Shown: positions 28,513 through 36,935 of the stretch, in pieces
Layout: every line of letters starts with the position of its first letter
How positions within the stretch are numbered: the first letter of the stretch is position 1
From: Aurantiacibacter zhengii
Lineage (GTDB): Bacteria; Pseudomonadota; Alphaproteobacteria; Sphingomonadales; Sphingomonadaceae
Direction: 5' to 3'
DNA: 64,000 nucleotides
NCBI RefSeq assembly: GCF_003584125.1
Contig: NZ_QXFL01000008.1
Span: 1 to 64,000 of the forward strand
The notes under the pieces: generated by a model
The model's database searches: none
The model's input: the letters and a program-made list of their open reading frames with translations, nothing else
What the model was told of the DNA's origin: nothing
Program-made: the position numbers and the translations under genes

Positions 28513-30297
28513 GTGATAGAAACTGTCGGCCTTGATCTTGCGCGGGAGGAACTACGCCGCCTGTTCGGCTTTTCCGATTTTCGCGGGCGGCAGGCGGATG
28601 TCGTCACGCGCGTTCTGGCAGGGCAGAGCACGCTGGCGGTGATGCCAACCGGGGCGGGCAAATCGCTGACGTACCAGCTGCCGGCCACCATGCTGGAGGG
28701 CACCTGCGTGGTGATCTCTCCGCTGATCGCGCTGATGCACGACCAGCTGCGCTCTGCACGTGCCAACGGAATCCGTGCCGCCACACTGACCAGCGCCGAT
28801 GCCGACTGGCGCGAGACGATGGATGCTTTCAGGGCGGGCGAGCTCGACCTGCTCTACGTCGCGCCAGAGCGCGCCAGCCAGGCGGGCTTTCGCGACCTGC
28901 TGACCAGTGCCCGGCTGGCGCTGTTCGCCGTGGACGAAGCGCACTGCGTATCCGAATGGGGCCATGATTTCCGCCCCGACTACCGCCAGCTTCGCCCGCT
29001 GATGGATGCCTTTCCCGATGTGCCGCGCCTGGCGCTGACGGCCACGGCGGATGCCCACACCCGCGCCGACATCCTCACGCAGCTTGGCCTGCCCGAAGAG
29101 GGTCTGATCGTTGCCGGATTCGACCGGCCGAATATCCGCTACGCCATCCGTCCGCGCGATTCGCTGCCACGCCAGTTGGCGCAGGTCTGCGCCGACAATC
29201 CCGGCCCGGGCATCGTCTATGCCCCAACCCGCCGCAAGGTAGAGCAGTTGGCGGAGCAACTGGCAGAGGCCACGGGCCGCCCGGTGCTGCCCTATCACGC
29301 GGGCCTGCCGCCGGAAGTTCGCGCGGAGAACCAGGCGAAGTTCGTAGCCAGCGAAGACATGGTGATGGTGGCAACGATCGCCTTCGGCATGGGGATCGAC
29401 AAGCCCGACGTGCGCTTCGTCGCCCACGCAGCAACGCCCAAGTCGATCGAGGCCTATTATCAGGAAACGGGCCGTGCGGGGCGCGACGGCGATCCGGCGG
29501 TCGCGCTGATGCTGTGGGGCGCGGGCGACTTCGCGCAGGCCCGCATGCGCATCGGCGAGGTGGAGCAGGCGCGCCAGCACGGCGAGCGCCAGCGGCTGGA
29601 TGCGCTGGCTGGCCTGGTGGAAACCGCCGGATGTCGCCGCGCGGTGCTGCTGCGCCATTTTGGCGAGGACCCGCCCGATACGTGCGGCAACTGCGACAAC
29701 TGCCTCGATCCGCCGCAGGTAATCGAAGTGACGCAACTGGCGCGCAAGCTGCTTTCCGCTGTCTATCGCACGGGCCAGAGCTTCGGCTTCGGGCACCTGC
29801 AAAAGGTGCTGACCGGCGTGGCGGACGACCGCGTGGTGAGCAAGCAGCACGACCGGCTAACGGTATTCGGTATCGTCGAGGGGGAAGATGCGGCCTTGCT
29901 GCAAGCTGTTGCCCGCGCGCTCCAGGTGCGCGGCTGCCTCGTCCAGACCGAGCACGGGGGCCTGGCGCTGGCGGGAGATGCGCGGGCGATCCTGACCGGC
30001 GAAGCGCCGCTGGTGATGGCAAAACCGCCGCAGCGCCGCGGCAGTCGCAAGGGGCGCGGCGGTTCCACCCCCAACCCGGTCGGCGATCCGCTGTTCGATG
30101 CCCTGCGCGCCCTGCGCCGCGACCTTGCCGCCGAAGCAGGGGTGCCGCCCTACGTCGTCTTCCACGATGCCGTGCTGCGCGCCATGGCGGCGGACAGGCC
30201 CGTGAACCTGGCGGAAATGTCGCAGATCCCCGGCGTGGGGGCGAAGAAACTGGAGGCCTATGGCGAGGCTTTTCTGAAAGCCATCGCACGCAATTGA
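28513..30297 (+). CDS. recQ: ATP-dependent DNA helicase RecQ
   Basis: 594 residues. RecQ unwinds DNA in recombination and repair. Helicase domain 1 has FRGRQADVV (motif 0), PTGAGKS (Walker A), VDEAHCVSEWGHDFRPDY (DEAH plus the aromatic loop) and LTATAD. Domain 2 has ATIAFGMGIDKPDVR and QETGRAGRDG. The zinc site is CRRAVLLRHF...CGNCDNC, followed by a winged helix and a C-terminal HRDC domain (about residues 520-594). The GTG at 28513 has AGGAG four bases upstream and is preferred to the ATG at 28456. Confidence 0.95.
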   Translation: MIETVGLDLAREELRRLFGFSDFRGRQADVVTRVLAGQSTLAVMPTGAGKSLTYQLPATMLEGTCVVISPLIALMHDQLRSARANGIRAATLTSADADWRETMDAFRAGELDLLYVAPERASQAGFRDLLTSARLALFAVDEAHCVSEWGHDFRPDYRQLRPLMDAFPDVPRLALTATADAHTRADILTQLGLPEEGLIVAGFDRPNIRYAIRPRDSLPRQLAQVCADNPGPGIVYAPTRRKVEQLAEQLAEATGRPVLPYHAGLPPEVRAENQAKFVASEDMVMVATIAFGMGIDKPDVRFVAHAATPKSIEAYYQETGRAGRDGDPAVALMLWGAGDFAQARMRIGEVEQARQHGERQRLDALAGLVETAGCRRAVLLRHFGEDPPDTCGNCDNCLDPPQVIEVTQLARKLLSAVYRTGQSFGFGHLQKVLTGVADDRVVSKQHDRLTVFGIVEGEDAALLQAVARALQVRGCLVQTEHGGLALAGDARAILTGEAPLVMAKPPQRRGSRKGRGGSTPNPVGDPLFDALRALRRDLAAEAGVPPYVVFHDAVLRAMAADRPVNLAEMSQIPGVGAKKLEAYGEAFLKAIARN

Positions 30298-30330
30298 CCA
30301 CGCGCCGATTCTGCTTTGCAACCCGCCACG

Positions 30331-30364
30331 TCTGATATAATAGTGATATCATATTTATATCAGA
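30331..30364 (+). promoter_or_regulatory. Compound GATAT palindrome upstream of the SPFH operon
   Basis: TCTGATATA (30331-30339) and TATATCAGA (30356-30364) form a 9-bp inverted repeat. The palindrome TGATATCA (30344-30351) sits between them, so three GATAT-type half-site groups lie within 34 bases. The element ends 13 bases before the SPFH start codon and overlaps an AT-rich promoter-like region. The RHH protein of the same operon is the obvious candidate binder (inference). Confidence 0.6.
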
Positions 30365-30377
30365 CAGGAGGGTTTAT

Positions 30378-31286
30378 ATGAGTAAGGAACACATCCCCAT
30401 GGCTCGCAGCCGGGAGGTCCCGGCGAGCGGCTATAACGGGTATTTCATGCTGCTGGTGGCGCTGGTGCTGACGCTGGGCGGTGCCTTCGCGGTGATATAT
30501 GGTATATCGGTGGCCAAGGTGGGCGGCTCGCCGGCACCGGTGATCCTCGGCATTCTCGTGGCGCTGATTGGCCTTATTTCGTGGATCGGCTTCTACATGA
30601 TCCAGCCCAATCAGGGCGCGGTGATCACGCTGTTTGGCGAATACCGCGGCACCGACCGGACGGAGGGTCTGCGCTGGGTCTGGCCGTGGATGATGAAGCA
30701 GAAGATCAGCGCCCGCGCGCACAACATCCATTCCGAACGGATCAAGATCAACGACCTGCGCGGTAATCCCATCGACATCGCCTGCAACGTGGTGTGGCGC
30801 GTGCGCGATACGGCGCAGGCTGTGTTCGACGTGGACGACTATCACGAGTTCGTGAACATCCAGATCGAGGCGGGGCTGCGCACGGTAGGTGCGCGCCATC
30901 CGTACGACGATTTCGAGGAGGACGAGACGACCCTGCGCGGCAGCCCCGACGTGGTGAACTCCGAATTGCAGACCGAGCTCAACGAACGCCTTGCCGTCGC
31001 CGGGATCGTGGTGGACGAGGCTGGCCTCACCCACCTGGCCTACGCTAGCGAGATTGCCGGTGCCATGCTGCGCCGCCAGCAGGCCGAGGCGGTCATCGCC
31101 GCGCGCGCCAAGCTGGTGATGGGGGCGGTCTCCATGGTGGAGATGGCTCTCTCGAAGCTGTCCGAAGACGATATTGTCCACCTCGATGACGAGCGACGCG
31201 CGGCCATGGTGTCCAACCTGATGGTGGTGCTGTGCGGAGAGCGCGACGTGAACCCGGTCGTCAATGCGGGCTCGCTCTACCAGTAA
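30378..31286 (+). CDS. SPFH/band 7 domain membrane protein
   Basis: 302 residues. Two hydrophobic segments (about residues 22-46 and 55-76) precede the SPFH domain, which starts with [17 protein letters not shown] and includes [18 protein letters not shown] long helical region follows ([19 protein letters not shown]). SPFH proteins oligomerise and organise membrane microdomains or regulate membrane proteases; the exact role here is unknown. AGGAGG lies seven bases before the ATG. It heads an operon with an RHH protein and a small membrane protein. Confidence 0.88.
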   Translation: MSKEHIPMARSREVPASGYNGYFMLLVALVLTLGGAFAVIYGISVAKVGGSPAPVILGILVALIGLISWIGFYMIQPNQGAVITLFGEYRGTDRTEGLRWVWPWMMKQKISARAHNIHSERIKINDLRGNPIDIACNVVWRVRDTAQAVFDVDDYHEFVNIQIEAGLRTVGARHPYDDFEEDETTLRGSPDVVNSELQTELNERLAVAGIVVDEAGLTHLAYASEIAGAMLRRQQAEAVIAARAKLVMGAVSMVEMALSKLSEDDIVHLDDERRAAMVSNLMVVLCGERDVNPVVNAGSLYQ

Positions 31287-31292
31287 GCTCTC

Positions 31293-31493
31293 ATGCCCAA
31301 GGCACAGAAGAAAGCATTCGCCCTGCGGCTCGATCCGGCGCTCCACGACGCGGTGGAGCGCCTGGCCGCGGGCGAACTGCGCTCGGTCAACGCGGAGATC
31401 GAGGTGCTGCTGCGCGAGGCCCTGAAGCGGCGGGGGGTGCAGGTGCCGGTCAGCACGCAGCCGAAGCGCGGCAGGCCGCCGAAGAAGAACTGA
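31293..31493 (+). CDS. Ribbon-helix-helix (Arc/CopG-like) DNA-binding protein
   Basis: 66 residues. KAFALRLDPALHDAVERLA forms the beta-strand and first helix and SVNAEIEVLLREALKRR the second helix of an RHH domain. A basic tail follows (QPKRGRPPKKN) with an AT-hook-like GRPPK. It begins six bases after the SPFH stop. Similar proteins act as repressors or antitoxins; no toxin partner is visible. Autoregulation through the GATAT palindromes upstream of the operon is a reasonable inference. Confidence 0.75.
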   Translation: MPKAQKKAFALRLDPALHDAVERLAAGELRSVNAEIEVLLREALKRRGVQVPVSTQPKRGRPPKKN

Positions 31494-31522
31494 CACTTGA
31501 ACAGGGGTGGAAGGCGTTGAAG

Positions 31523-31771
31523 ATGGCGAAAGGACTGTTTGGAACAGATCCCTGGTTCGCACCCAAGAAATTCGGTTACGGTGCCGGCTGGCCCTGTGCG
31601 TGGCAGGGATGGCTCCTGCTGCTTGCATTTATCGGCGCGGCCATCGGACTTTCGCTTTTCGCGGATCGGCTTGGCCTTGTAACTTTCGTCGTGTTGCTGG
31701 CGGCGATCACCATACCGTTCCTCTGGCTTGCCGAGCGCCACACCCGCGGCGGGTGGCGTTGGCGAGGCTAG
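31523..31771 (+). CDS. Small membrane protein, third gene of the SPFH operon
   Basis: 82 residues. An aromatic N-terminus (GTDPWFAPKKFGYGAGWP) precedes two membrane helices (about residues 27-48 and 51-70) and a tail with ERHTRGGWRWRG. The ATG at 31523 has GGAAGG seven bases upstream. The gene is 29 bases downstream of the RHH gene on the same strand. The function is unknown; it may be a partner of the SPFH protein. Confidence 0.65.
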   Translation: MAKGLFGTDPWFAPKKFGYGAGWPCAWQGWLLLLAFIGAAIGLSLFADRLGLVTFVVLLAAITIPFLWLAERHTRGGWRWRG

Positions 31772-31825
31772 CCTTCAGGGGCAGGCTTAGCAGCCCGTTA
31801 ACCCAATTCGGCTACGAGAGCGGGT

Positions 31826-32827
31826 ATGATGACGCAGGAATCCCGCCTCGCCCCCAATGGCAACTCACACCGCCTTCAGCTTGGCCTGATCGGTGTTGTC
31901 GCCGCCCTTGCCGTGGCCGCTATTCCCATGGCCACCGTGTTTGCGCAGGACCGCGCATCGCCTTTCACCGTGGTGGAGACGGGACGCGGGTACGATCGGC
32001 TGCAGGACGCGGTGAATGCCATTGGCGACGCGCGCGGCTCCATCGCCATCGCACCCGGACGTTATGAACAGTGCGCAATCCAGGAAGCGGGCGCGGTGTC
32101 CTACCTCGCCAGCGAACCGGGCTCTGTCGTCTTCGATGGCGTAACCTGCGAAGGCAAGGCGGCGCTGGTCTTGCGCGGGCGCACGGCGGAAGTGTCCGGC
32201 ATTGTCTTCCAGAACATGCGCGTGCCCGATTACAACGGCTCCGGCATCCGGCTCGAGAAGGGCAATCTCACCGTGGCCGAAAGCTGGTTTCGCGACAGCC
32301 AGCAGGGCATTCTGACACACAACGATCCCGCCGGACGGCTGGTGATCGATCGCAGCACGTTCACCCGCCTTGGCACTTGCGAGGGATCGGGCGGCTGTGC
32401 CCATTCCATCTACACCGGCGAATACGGCCATGTCCGCATCACCCGCAGCCGGTTCGAGGAAGGTCGCGGCGGCCACTACGTGAAAGCGCGCGCCGTGCGT
32501 GTCGACATCGCCTCCTCCAGCTTCGACGATGCCGCCGGGCGCGGCACCAATTACATGATCGACCTGCCTGGCGGGGCCGCCGGACAGATCAGCAACAACT
32601 GGTTCGTGCAGGGGCAGGACAAGGAAAACTACGGTGCCTTCATTGCCGTCGCCGCAGAAGGCCGCACGCACGACAGCTCGGGCCTTTCCGTGGTCGGCAA
32701 CGATGCCCGCTTCGCCAGCGGCGTGGATCGCGAATCCATTTTCGTCGCTGACTGGTCGGGCGACATGCGCGGCGTGGGCGAAAACGCGCTCGACCGCCGC
32801 CTGACCCGCTATGAAGTGATCCGCTGA
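31826..32827 (+). CDS. Secreted right-handed beta-helix protein
   Basis: 333 residues. The signal sequence ends at about residue 41 (ATVFAQ). The mature protein has repeated short strands with Asn/Gly turns (GIVFQNMRVPDYNGSGI, GILTHNDPAGRLVIDRSTF, VRITRSRFEEG) typical of parallel beta-helix folds such as pectate-lyase-like and NosD-like proteins. No catalytic site is identified with confidence. The two successive ATGs at 31826 follow a GAGAG sequence. It is probably a periplasmic or surface polysaccharide-binding or -cleaving protein. Confidence 0.7.
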   Translation: MMTQESRLAPNGNSHRLQLGLIGVVAALAVAAIPMATVFAQDRASPFTVVETGRGYDRLQDAVNAIGDARGSIAIAPGRYEQCAIQEAGAVSYLASEPGSVVFDGVTCEGKAALVLRGRTAEVSGIVFQNMRVPDYNGSGIRLEKGNLTVAESWFRDSQQGILTHNDPAGRLVIDRSTFTRLGTCEGSGGCAHSIYTGEYGHVRITRSRFEEGRGGHYVKARAVRVDIASSSFDDAAGRGTNYMIDLPGGAAGQISNNWFVQGQDKENYGAFIAVAAEGRTHDSSGLSVVGNDARFASGVDRESIFVADWSGDMRGVGENALDRRLTRYEVIR

Positions 32828-32841
32828 TACGGCAATTCAGC

Positions 32842-32876
32842 GTCGCGAAAGCGACAGTGCCTGATACGACGTATCA
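32842..32876 (+). promoter_or_regulatory. GNRA hairpin and palindrome overlapping a start codon
   Basis: GTCGC-GAAA-GCGAC (32842-32855) is a tight hairpin with a GNRA-type tetraloop. Just after it, TGATAC-GAC-GTATCA (32862-32876) is a 15-base inverted repeat whose last base is the A of the ATG at 32876. Either could act on expression of the following gene. Confidence 0.45.
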
Positions 32877-33592
32877 TGAAGGTATCGATTCCCCTGCTTG
32901 CGACCATCGCCGCGTTCATAACCGGCGTGCCGGCCCAGGCGGACAGCTTTCTTCCACCCAGCGTGCAGGAAGCGAGCTCCGCCGACGGATCGATCGTCGT
33001 CACCGTCGTTCCAGCCATGCTTTCCTGCGCCGTGGGCGAAGCGGATTGCGAGCCCGCCGCCCGCGCTATCGTGGAGCATTTTCGCGGCGATTACCGCAGC
33101 AATTCGCGCACGGTTCGCTTGCTCAATCCCCAGGCACCCGCTCGCGTGCTGGTAACAGACGATGGCGAGCGGCTGCTGACGGTCGACGACTATGCCTCCT
33201 ACGGGTTCGGTGAAAACGTTCTGGTGGTCTACGGCAGCAAAGGCGAAGTCATCGCTCGCCACGCGCTGAAGGATTTCCTGCCACAAGACTACATAAACGG
33301 CTTGCCGCGTACCGTTTCGACCTTGCGCTGGTGGGGCGCGGCGCCCCGCATCGAACCTGGTACTCACCGCGCGATAATATCCCTGCACCTGGTCGGACCG
33401 GACAGCGATATTCCGCGTGCGTTTCAAGGCCCCCATATCGCCCTGGCGCTGGATCTCGATACCGGAGAAATCGAAAGTCCTTCCGGCACACTTTGGGAAA
33501 ACGCCCTGAATTGCGCGCGCGCGAACAGCTGGCTGGTGCCCGATGTCGCGGCCGAACGCCAACGCGAACGCTACCGCCAACTTTGTCGCTGA
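32876..33592 (+). CDS. Secreted protein of unknown function
   Basis: 238 residues with a signal peptide (about residues 1-22, ending PAQAD). The mature part is soluble and beta-rich, with two cysteines close together (LSCAVGEADCEPAA) that could form a disulfide, and another near the C-terminus. No known domain is recognised. Translation starts inside the last base of a palindrome (32862-32876). Confidence 0.7.
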   Translation: MKVSIPLLATIAAFITGVPAQADSFLPPSVQEASSADGSIVVTVVPAMLSCAVGEADCEPAARAIVEHFRGDYRSNSRTVRLLNPQAPARVLVTDDGERLLTVDDYASYGFGENVLVVYGSKGEVIARHALKDFLPQDYINGLPRTVSTLRWWGAAPRIEPGTHRAIISLHLVGPDSDIPRAFQGPHIALALDLDTGEIESPSGTLWENALNCARANSWLVPDVAAERQRERYRQLCR

Positions 33593-33668
33593 GCCATACG
33601 CGCGGCGGGCCTTTGGCGGGAACATACACCCCTGCTATGCCATTCTTTCCATAGGAAGGATTTGAACA

Positions 33669-33932
33669 ATGGCAGGCGGATGGTCGCGCGATGGCGCGGT
33701 GCAGGACCAGATCGACGATACGGTGAGCGACGCAGTCGCCGCCGCACGTTCGCGTATACCCAAGGGGGAAAGCGCCGAATACTGCGACATCTGCGGCGAG
33801 GATATCCCGGAAAAACGGCGCCAGGCCGTGCCCGGTGTACGGACCTGCGTCGAATGCCAGTCGGGCAAGGATAGCGCGGTGCGTCATACGAGCATGAACC
33901 GGCGCGGCTCCAAGGATAGCCAGCTACGCTGA
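33669..33932 (+). CDS. DksA/TraR-type C4 zinc finger protein (short form)
   Basis: 87 residues. The zinc site is CDICGEDIPEKRRQAVPGV followed by CVEC, the DksA/TraR C4 pattern. The helical coiled-coil arm of DksA is reduced to a short helix (VQDQIDDTVSDAVAAARSR). Such short forms (YbiI-like) may touch RNA polymerase, but the role is unproven. AGGA precedes the ATG. The stop overlaps the psd start by one base (TGATG), so the two genes are coupled. Confidence 0.8.
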   Translation: MAGGWSRDGAVQDQIDDTVSDAVAAARSRIPKGESAEYCDICGEDIPEKRRQAVPGVRTCVECQSGKDSAVRHTSMNRRGSKDSQLR

Positions 33933-34792
33933 TGGCCAGTCCTTTCATCTGGCTCCAGCACGCTCTGCCGCACCATGCCATCTCGCGCCTCGCCGGCAGG
34001 TTCGCCGGCAGCGAAACGCCGTGGCTGAAGGATCGCCTGATCCGCCGGTTCATCGACACCTACGATGTCGACATGAGCGAGGCAGCGCGCCCGGTGGAGG
34101 CCTATGCCAGCTTCAACGACTTCTTCACGCGCGAACTGAAACCCGGCGCGCGCCCCCTGGCAGATGCCCGTGAACACGTCCTGTCCCCCGCCGACGGCGC
34201 TATCAGCCAGATCGGCACTATCGAGGCAGGACGTATCTTCCAGGCCAAGGGCCGGGCGTTCACCGCCACGCAGCTTCTGGGCGGGGATCCGGCGATTGCC
34301 AAGCGGTTCGAGGGCGGCGCTTTCGCCACCATCTACCTCAGCCCGAAAGATTATCACCGCGTGCACATGCCTGCCGCGGGAGAGTTGCTGGGCACGGTTT
34401 ACGTGCCGGGCGACCTGTTCAGCGTGAACCAGGTCACGGCCGAAAACGTGGACGACCTCTTCGCCCGTAACGAGCGGCTCGCCTGCATGTTCGACGGGCC
34501 GCACGGATGCTTTGCCAGCGTCATGGTCGGCGCGATGATCGTGGCCGGTGTCGAGACCGTCTGGGGCGGACGCGAGACAGCCCACGCGCCGCGCCCCCGG
34601 CACCGCACCTTCGCCGATGGGGAACACAATTTTGCGGCTGGCGACGAAATGGGCCGCTTCTTCCTCGGCTCGACCGTGGTCCTGTTGTTCGAACCCGGCC
34701 ACGTTGACTGGCTGGAGGAATTCAAGGCCGGTGACGCAGTGCGCATGGGGCAGGCGCTGGGGCGGTGGGTTAATCCGGAAACCGGCGCCTAG
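33932..34792 (+). CDS. psd: Phosphatidylserine decarboxylase proenzyme
   Basis: 286 residues. It makes phosphatidylethanolamine from phosphatidylserine at the inner membrane. The self-cleavage motif is LGST (in RFFLGSTVVLLFE, about residue 247); cleavage between Gly and Ser forms the pyruvoyl group. The catalytic Asp-His stretches LSPADGAISQIG and SPKDYHRVHMP are present. FNDFFTRELKPGARPL is typical of the N-terminal region. pssA, often its partner, is not adjacent; instead psd is coupled to the zinc finger gene. Confidence 0.95.
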   Translation: MASPFIWLQHALPHHAISRLAGRFAGSETPWLKDRLIRRFIDTYDVDMSEAARPVEAYASFNDFFTRELKPGARPLADAREHVLSPADGAISQIGTIEAGRIFQAKGRAFTATQLLGGDPAIAKRFEGGAFATIYLSPKDYHRVHMPAAGELLGTVYVPGDLFSVNQVTAENVDDLFARNERLACMFDGPHGCFASVMVGAMIVAGVETVWGGRETAHAPRPRHRTFADGEHNFAAGDEMGRFFLGSTVVLLFEPGHVDWLEEFKAGDAVRMGQALGRWVNPETGA

Positions 34793-34826
34793 CCGAGCAA
34801 CTGACGGGGACCAGAGTGAACCCTGC

Positions 34827-35864
34827 TCACGTCAGCAGGTGCCCGGCCCGATCGCGCTTGGTGGCGAGGTAGCGGGTGTTGTGCGGGTTGGCGGGCAACT
34901 GGTGGGGCACGCGTTCAGTCACCTTGATCCCCGCATCCTCAAGCGCCACGACCTTCTCGAGATTGTTCGTCATCAGTCGCACCGCGTGAATCCCCAGCAG
35001 GTCCAGCATGCGGGCCGCCAGCGGGAAGTCGCGGGCTTCCTCGGGGAAGCCCAGGCGGCGGTTGGCTTCCAGCGTATCGAACCCGTCATCCTGCAAGCGA
35101 TAGGCGCGCAGCTTGTTGACGAGGCCGATTCCCCGCCCCTCCTGTCGCAGGTAAAGCAGCACGCCCCACCCCCCCTCGCTCGCCGCGGCAGACATGGCAG
35201 CCAGCGCATGGTCGAGTTGCGGGCCGCAATCGCATTTCAGACTGCCGAAGATATCGCCCGTCAGGCATTCGGAATGCAGTCGGACGAGCGGGGTCGTGTC
35301 GGCCGATCGTGCGCCCAGCACCAGCGCTACGTGCTCGCGCATGTCGTCGGGCGCGCGGAAGACGACGATTTCCGCCTCTTCCTCGTGCGCGATGGGCAAG
35401 TGGGCGCGCGTGGCAATGGCAAGGTTGGCGGGTTCCGTCCACGCCGCAAGGTCCACGGATTTCAGCTCGACCGCCTCGCCCGCCGGGTCGGGGTCAACCA
35501 GGAATGCGGGCAGCACCCCTGCAATGCGCGCCAGTTCCAGCGCCACTTTCGCGGCGGTCACCCATTCCAGCGTCTCGGCCAGGAACGGCCCCTTCAGCGG
35601 ATTGACCGGGTCGAGCGCGGGGTCCGCCACCGGCAGGGCGCTGTCGCGGTCGAGCAGGTCGGCAGCGCGCATCAGCACGGGGGAATGGCCGTCGGCAGCC
35701 GGGCGCTGGTTGGTGAGCTTCAGCGTCTCGGCGCGCGCAGCGGAAATCAGCATGCGGTCGGACTTCGCCGCGCGGCCGGGCGCGGTCTCTACCGGCAACA
35801 GCACCGGCGCATCCCCCAGCTTGATCGGCCAGCCATGGCGCAGCGCGTCTATCGCCTGTGCCAC
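34827..35864 (-). CDS. ribA: GTP cyclohydrolase II with N-terminal extension
   Basis: 345 residues from the GTG at 35864. RibA opens GTP in the first committed step of riboflavin synthesis. The C-terminal domain (about residues 145-345) has the zinc cysteines SECLTGDIFGSLKCDCG, the catalytic LRQEGRGIGLVNKLRAY and LMTNN. The first ~140 residues are not the DHBP synthase (RibB) domain of fused enzymes; a similar extension is common in sphingomonad RibA. No good ribosome binding site is visible, so the start is uncertain. It lies 32 bases after xth on the same strand. Confidence 0.88.
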   Translation of the reverse strand: MAQAIDALRHGWPIKLGDAPVLLPVETAPGRAAKSDRMLISAARAETLKLTNQRPAADGHSPVLMRAADLLDRDSALPVADPALDPVNPLKGPFLAETLEWVTAAKVALELARIAGVLPAFLVDPDPAGEAVELKSVDLAAWTEPANLAIATRAHLPIAHEEEAEIVVFRAPDDMREHVALVLGARSADTTPLVRLHSECLTGDIFGSLKCDCGPQLDHALAAMSAAASEGGWGVLLYLRQEGRGIGLVNKLRAYRLQDDGFDTLEANRRLGFPEEARDFPLAARMLDLLGIHAVRLMTNNLEKVVALEDAGIKVTERVPHQLPANPHNTRYLATKRDRAGHLLT

Positions 35865-35896
35865 GCGCCGCTGCGGGGAACGGGTGGGCGATCCGC

Positions 35897-36685
35897 TCAG
35901 AGGTCGAACTCCGTCGTGAGGGGCACGTGATCGCTGGGTTTTTCCCAGTCGCGGGTATGCTCTGCGATCGTATGTCCACGGCTCTGCGCGGCAAGATCGG
36001 GCGATGCCCACATGTGATCGAGCCGCCGTCCGCGGTCCTTGCCCTGCCAGTAAGTGCGATAGGACCACCAGGAATAGTTGCGTTCGGGCGCGGGGATATG
36101 CTTGCGGCCAAGGTCGACCCATTCATGCGCGCCTTGCAGCAGGCCCAGCGTCTCCACTTCCAGCGGCGTGTGGCTGACGACTTTCAGCAGCGCCTTGTGA
36201 TCGTACACATCGCATTCCAGCGGAGCGACGTTGAAATCGCCCACCAGCAGGGTGGGCCGGTCGATTGCCTCGGCCCAGTGCGTCATGCGCCCGAGGAAAT
36301 CGAGCTTCTGGCCAAACTTGGCGTTCTTCTCGCGGTCGGGGATGTCGCCGCCGGCGGGGATGTAGACGTTTTCCAGCACCAGCCCGTCAAGCGAGGGAAA
36401 CTCCACGCCAACATGGCGAGCCTCTCCGTTATCCTGCCAGTCGTGGCGGGAGAACTCCTGCATGGGGATGCGGCTGACCGTGGCGACGCCGTGATACCCT
36501 TTCTGCCCGTGCACAACGGCATGTTCGTAGCCGAGCTCGGCAAAGGCCTTGTACGGAAACTGCTGCTCCTGGCACTTGATTTCCTGCAGGCACAGAACGT
36601 CGGGCGCGTTCTCCTTCAGGAACTGCTCCACGATGGGCATGCGCAGGCGGACGGAGTTGATGTTCCAAGTGGTGATTGTGACCAT
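35897..36685 (-). CDS. xth: Exodeoxyribonuclease III
   Basis: 262 residues. Xth is the main AP endonuclease and 3' repair exonuclease. It shows the EEP fold: WNINSVRLR at the N-terminus, LCLQEIKCQEQQFP with the metal-binding Glu, GDFNVAP, the DYVWWSYR-type stretch (NYSWWSYRTYW), RLDHMWAS, and the C-terminal SDHVPL with the catalytic His. The ATG at 36685 is preferred to the GTG at 36688. ribA follows on the same strand. Confidence 0.95.
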   Translation of the reverse strand: MVTITTWNINSVRLRMPIVEQFLKENAPDVLCLQEIKCQEQQFPYKAFAELGYEHAVVHGQKGYHGVATVSRIPMQEFSRHDWQDNGEARHVGVEFPSLDGLVLENVYIPAGGDIPDREKNAKFGQKLDFLGRMTHWAEAIDRPTLLVGDFNVAPLECDVYDHKALLKVVSHTPLEVETLGLLQGAHEWVDLGRKHIPAPERNYSWWSYRTYWQGKDRGRRLDHMWASPDLAAQSRGHTIAEHTRDWEKPSDHVPLTTEFDL

Positions 36686-36713
36686 CACTGCTGCCTAGTC
36701 GTGCACCGCAGAT

Positions 36714-36758
36714 AAAAAAACCCCCGTCGCGGGGGCATGATGCGACGGGGGTTCGTTT
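36714..36758 (-). terminator. Bidirectional-looking terminator between lolA-like gene and xth
   Basis: Arms AACCCCCGTCGC (36719-36730) and GCGACGGGGGTT (36742-36753) form a 12-bp stem. It is flanked by a run of A on the left (36714-36720) and CGTTTTT on the right. On the minus strand it ends the LolA-like gene transcript, followed by seven U. The rest of the 36686-36935 gap holds two TGTCGCA copies and nothing else clear. Confidence 0.85.
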
Positions 36759-36935
36759 TTCGAGCGTTCGTCACGCTTCGCAAGAAACGCGGCTTTTTAC
36801 GAGGATCAGGGCAACAGGGGGGAAACCCGCCTCACCGCGTCTCTATGTCTTATGGATTAGGCGGAACTCCCTGTCGCAGCAATGAATGACGGATGTAGTT
36901 TGTCGCAAATTTACAACAATTCGCCTACAGGCCGG

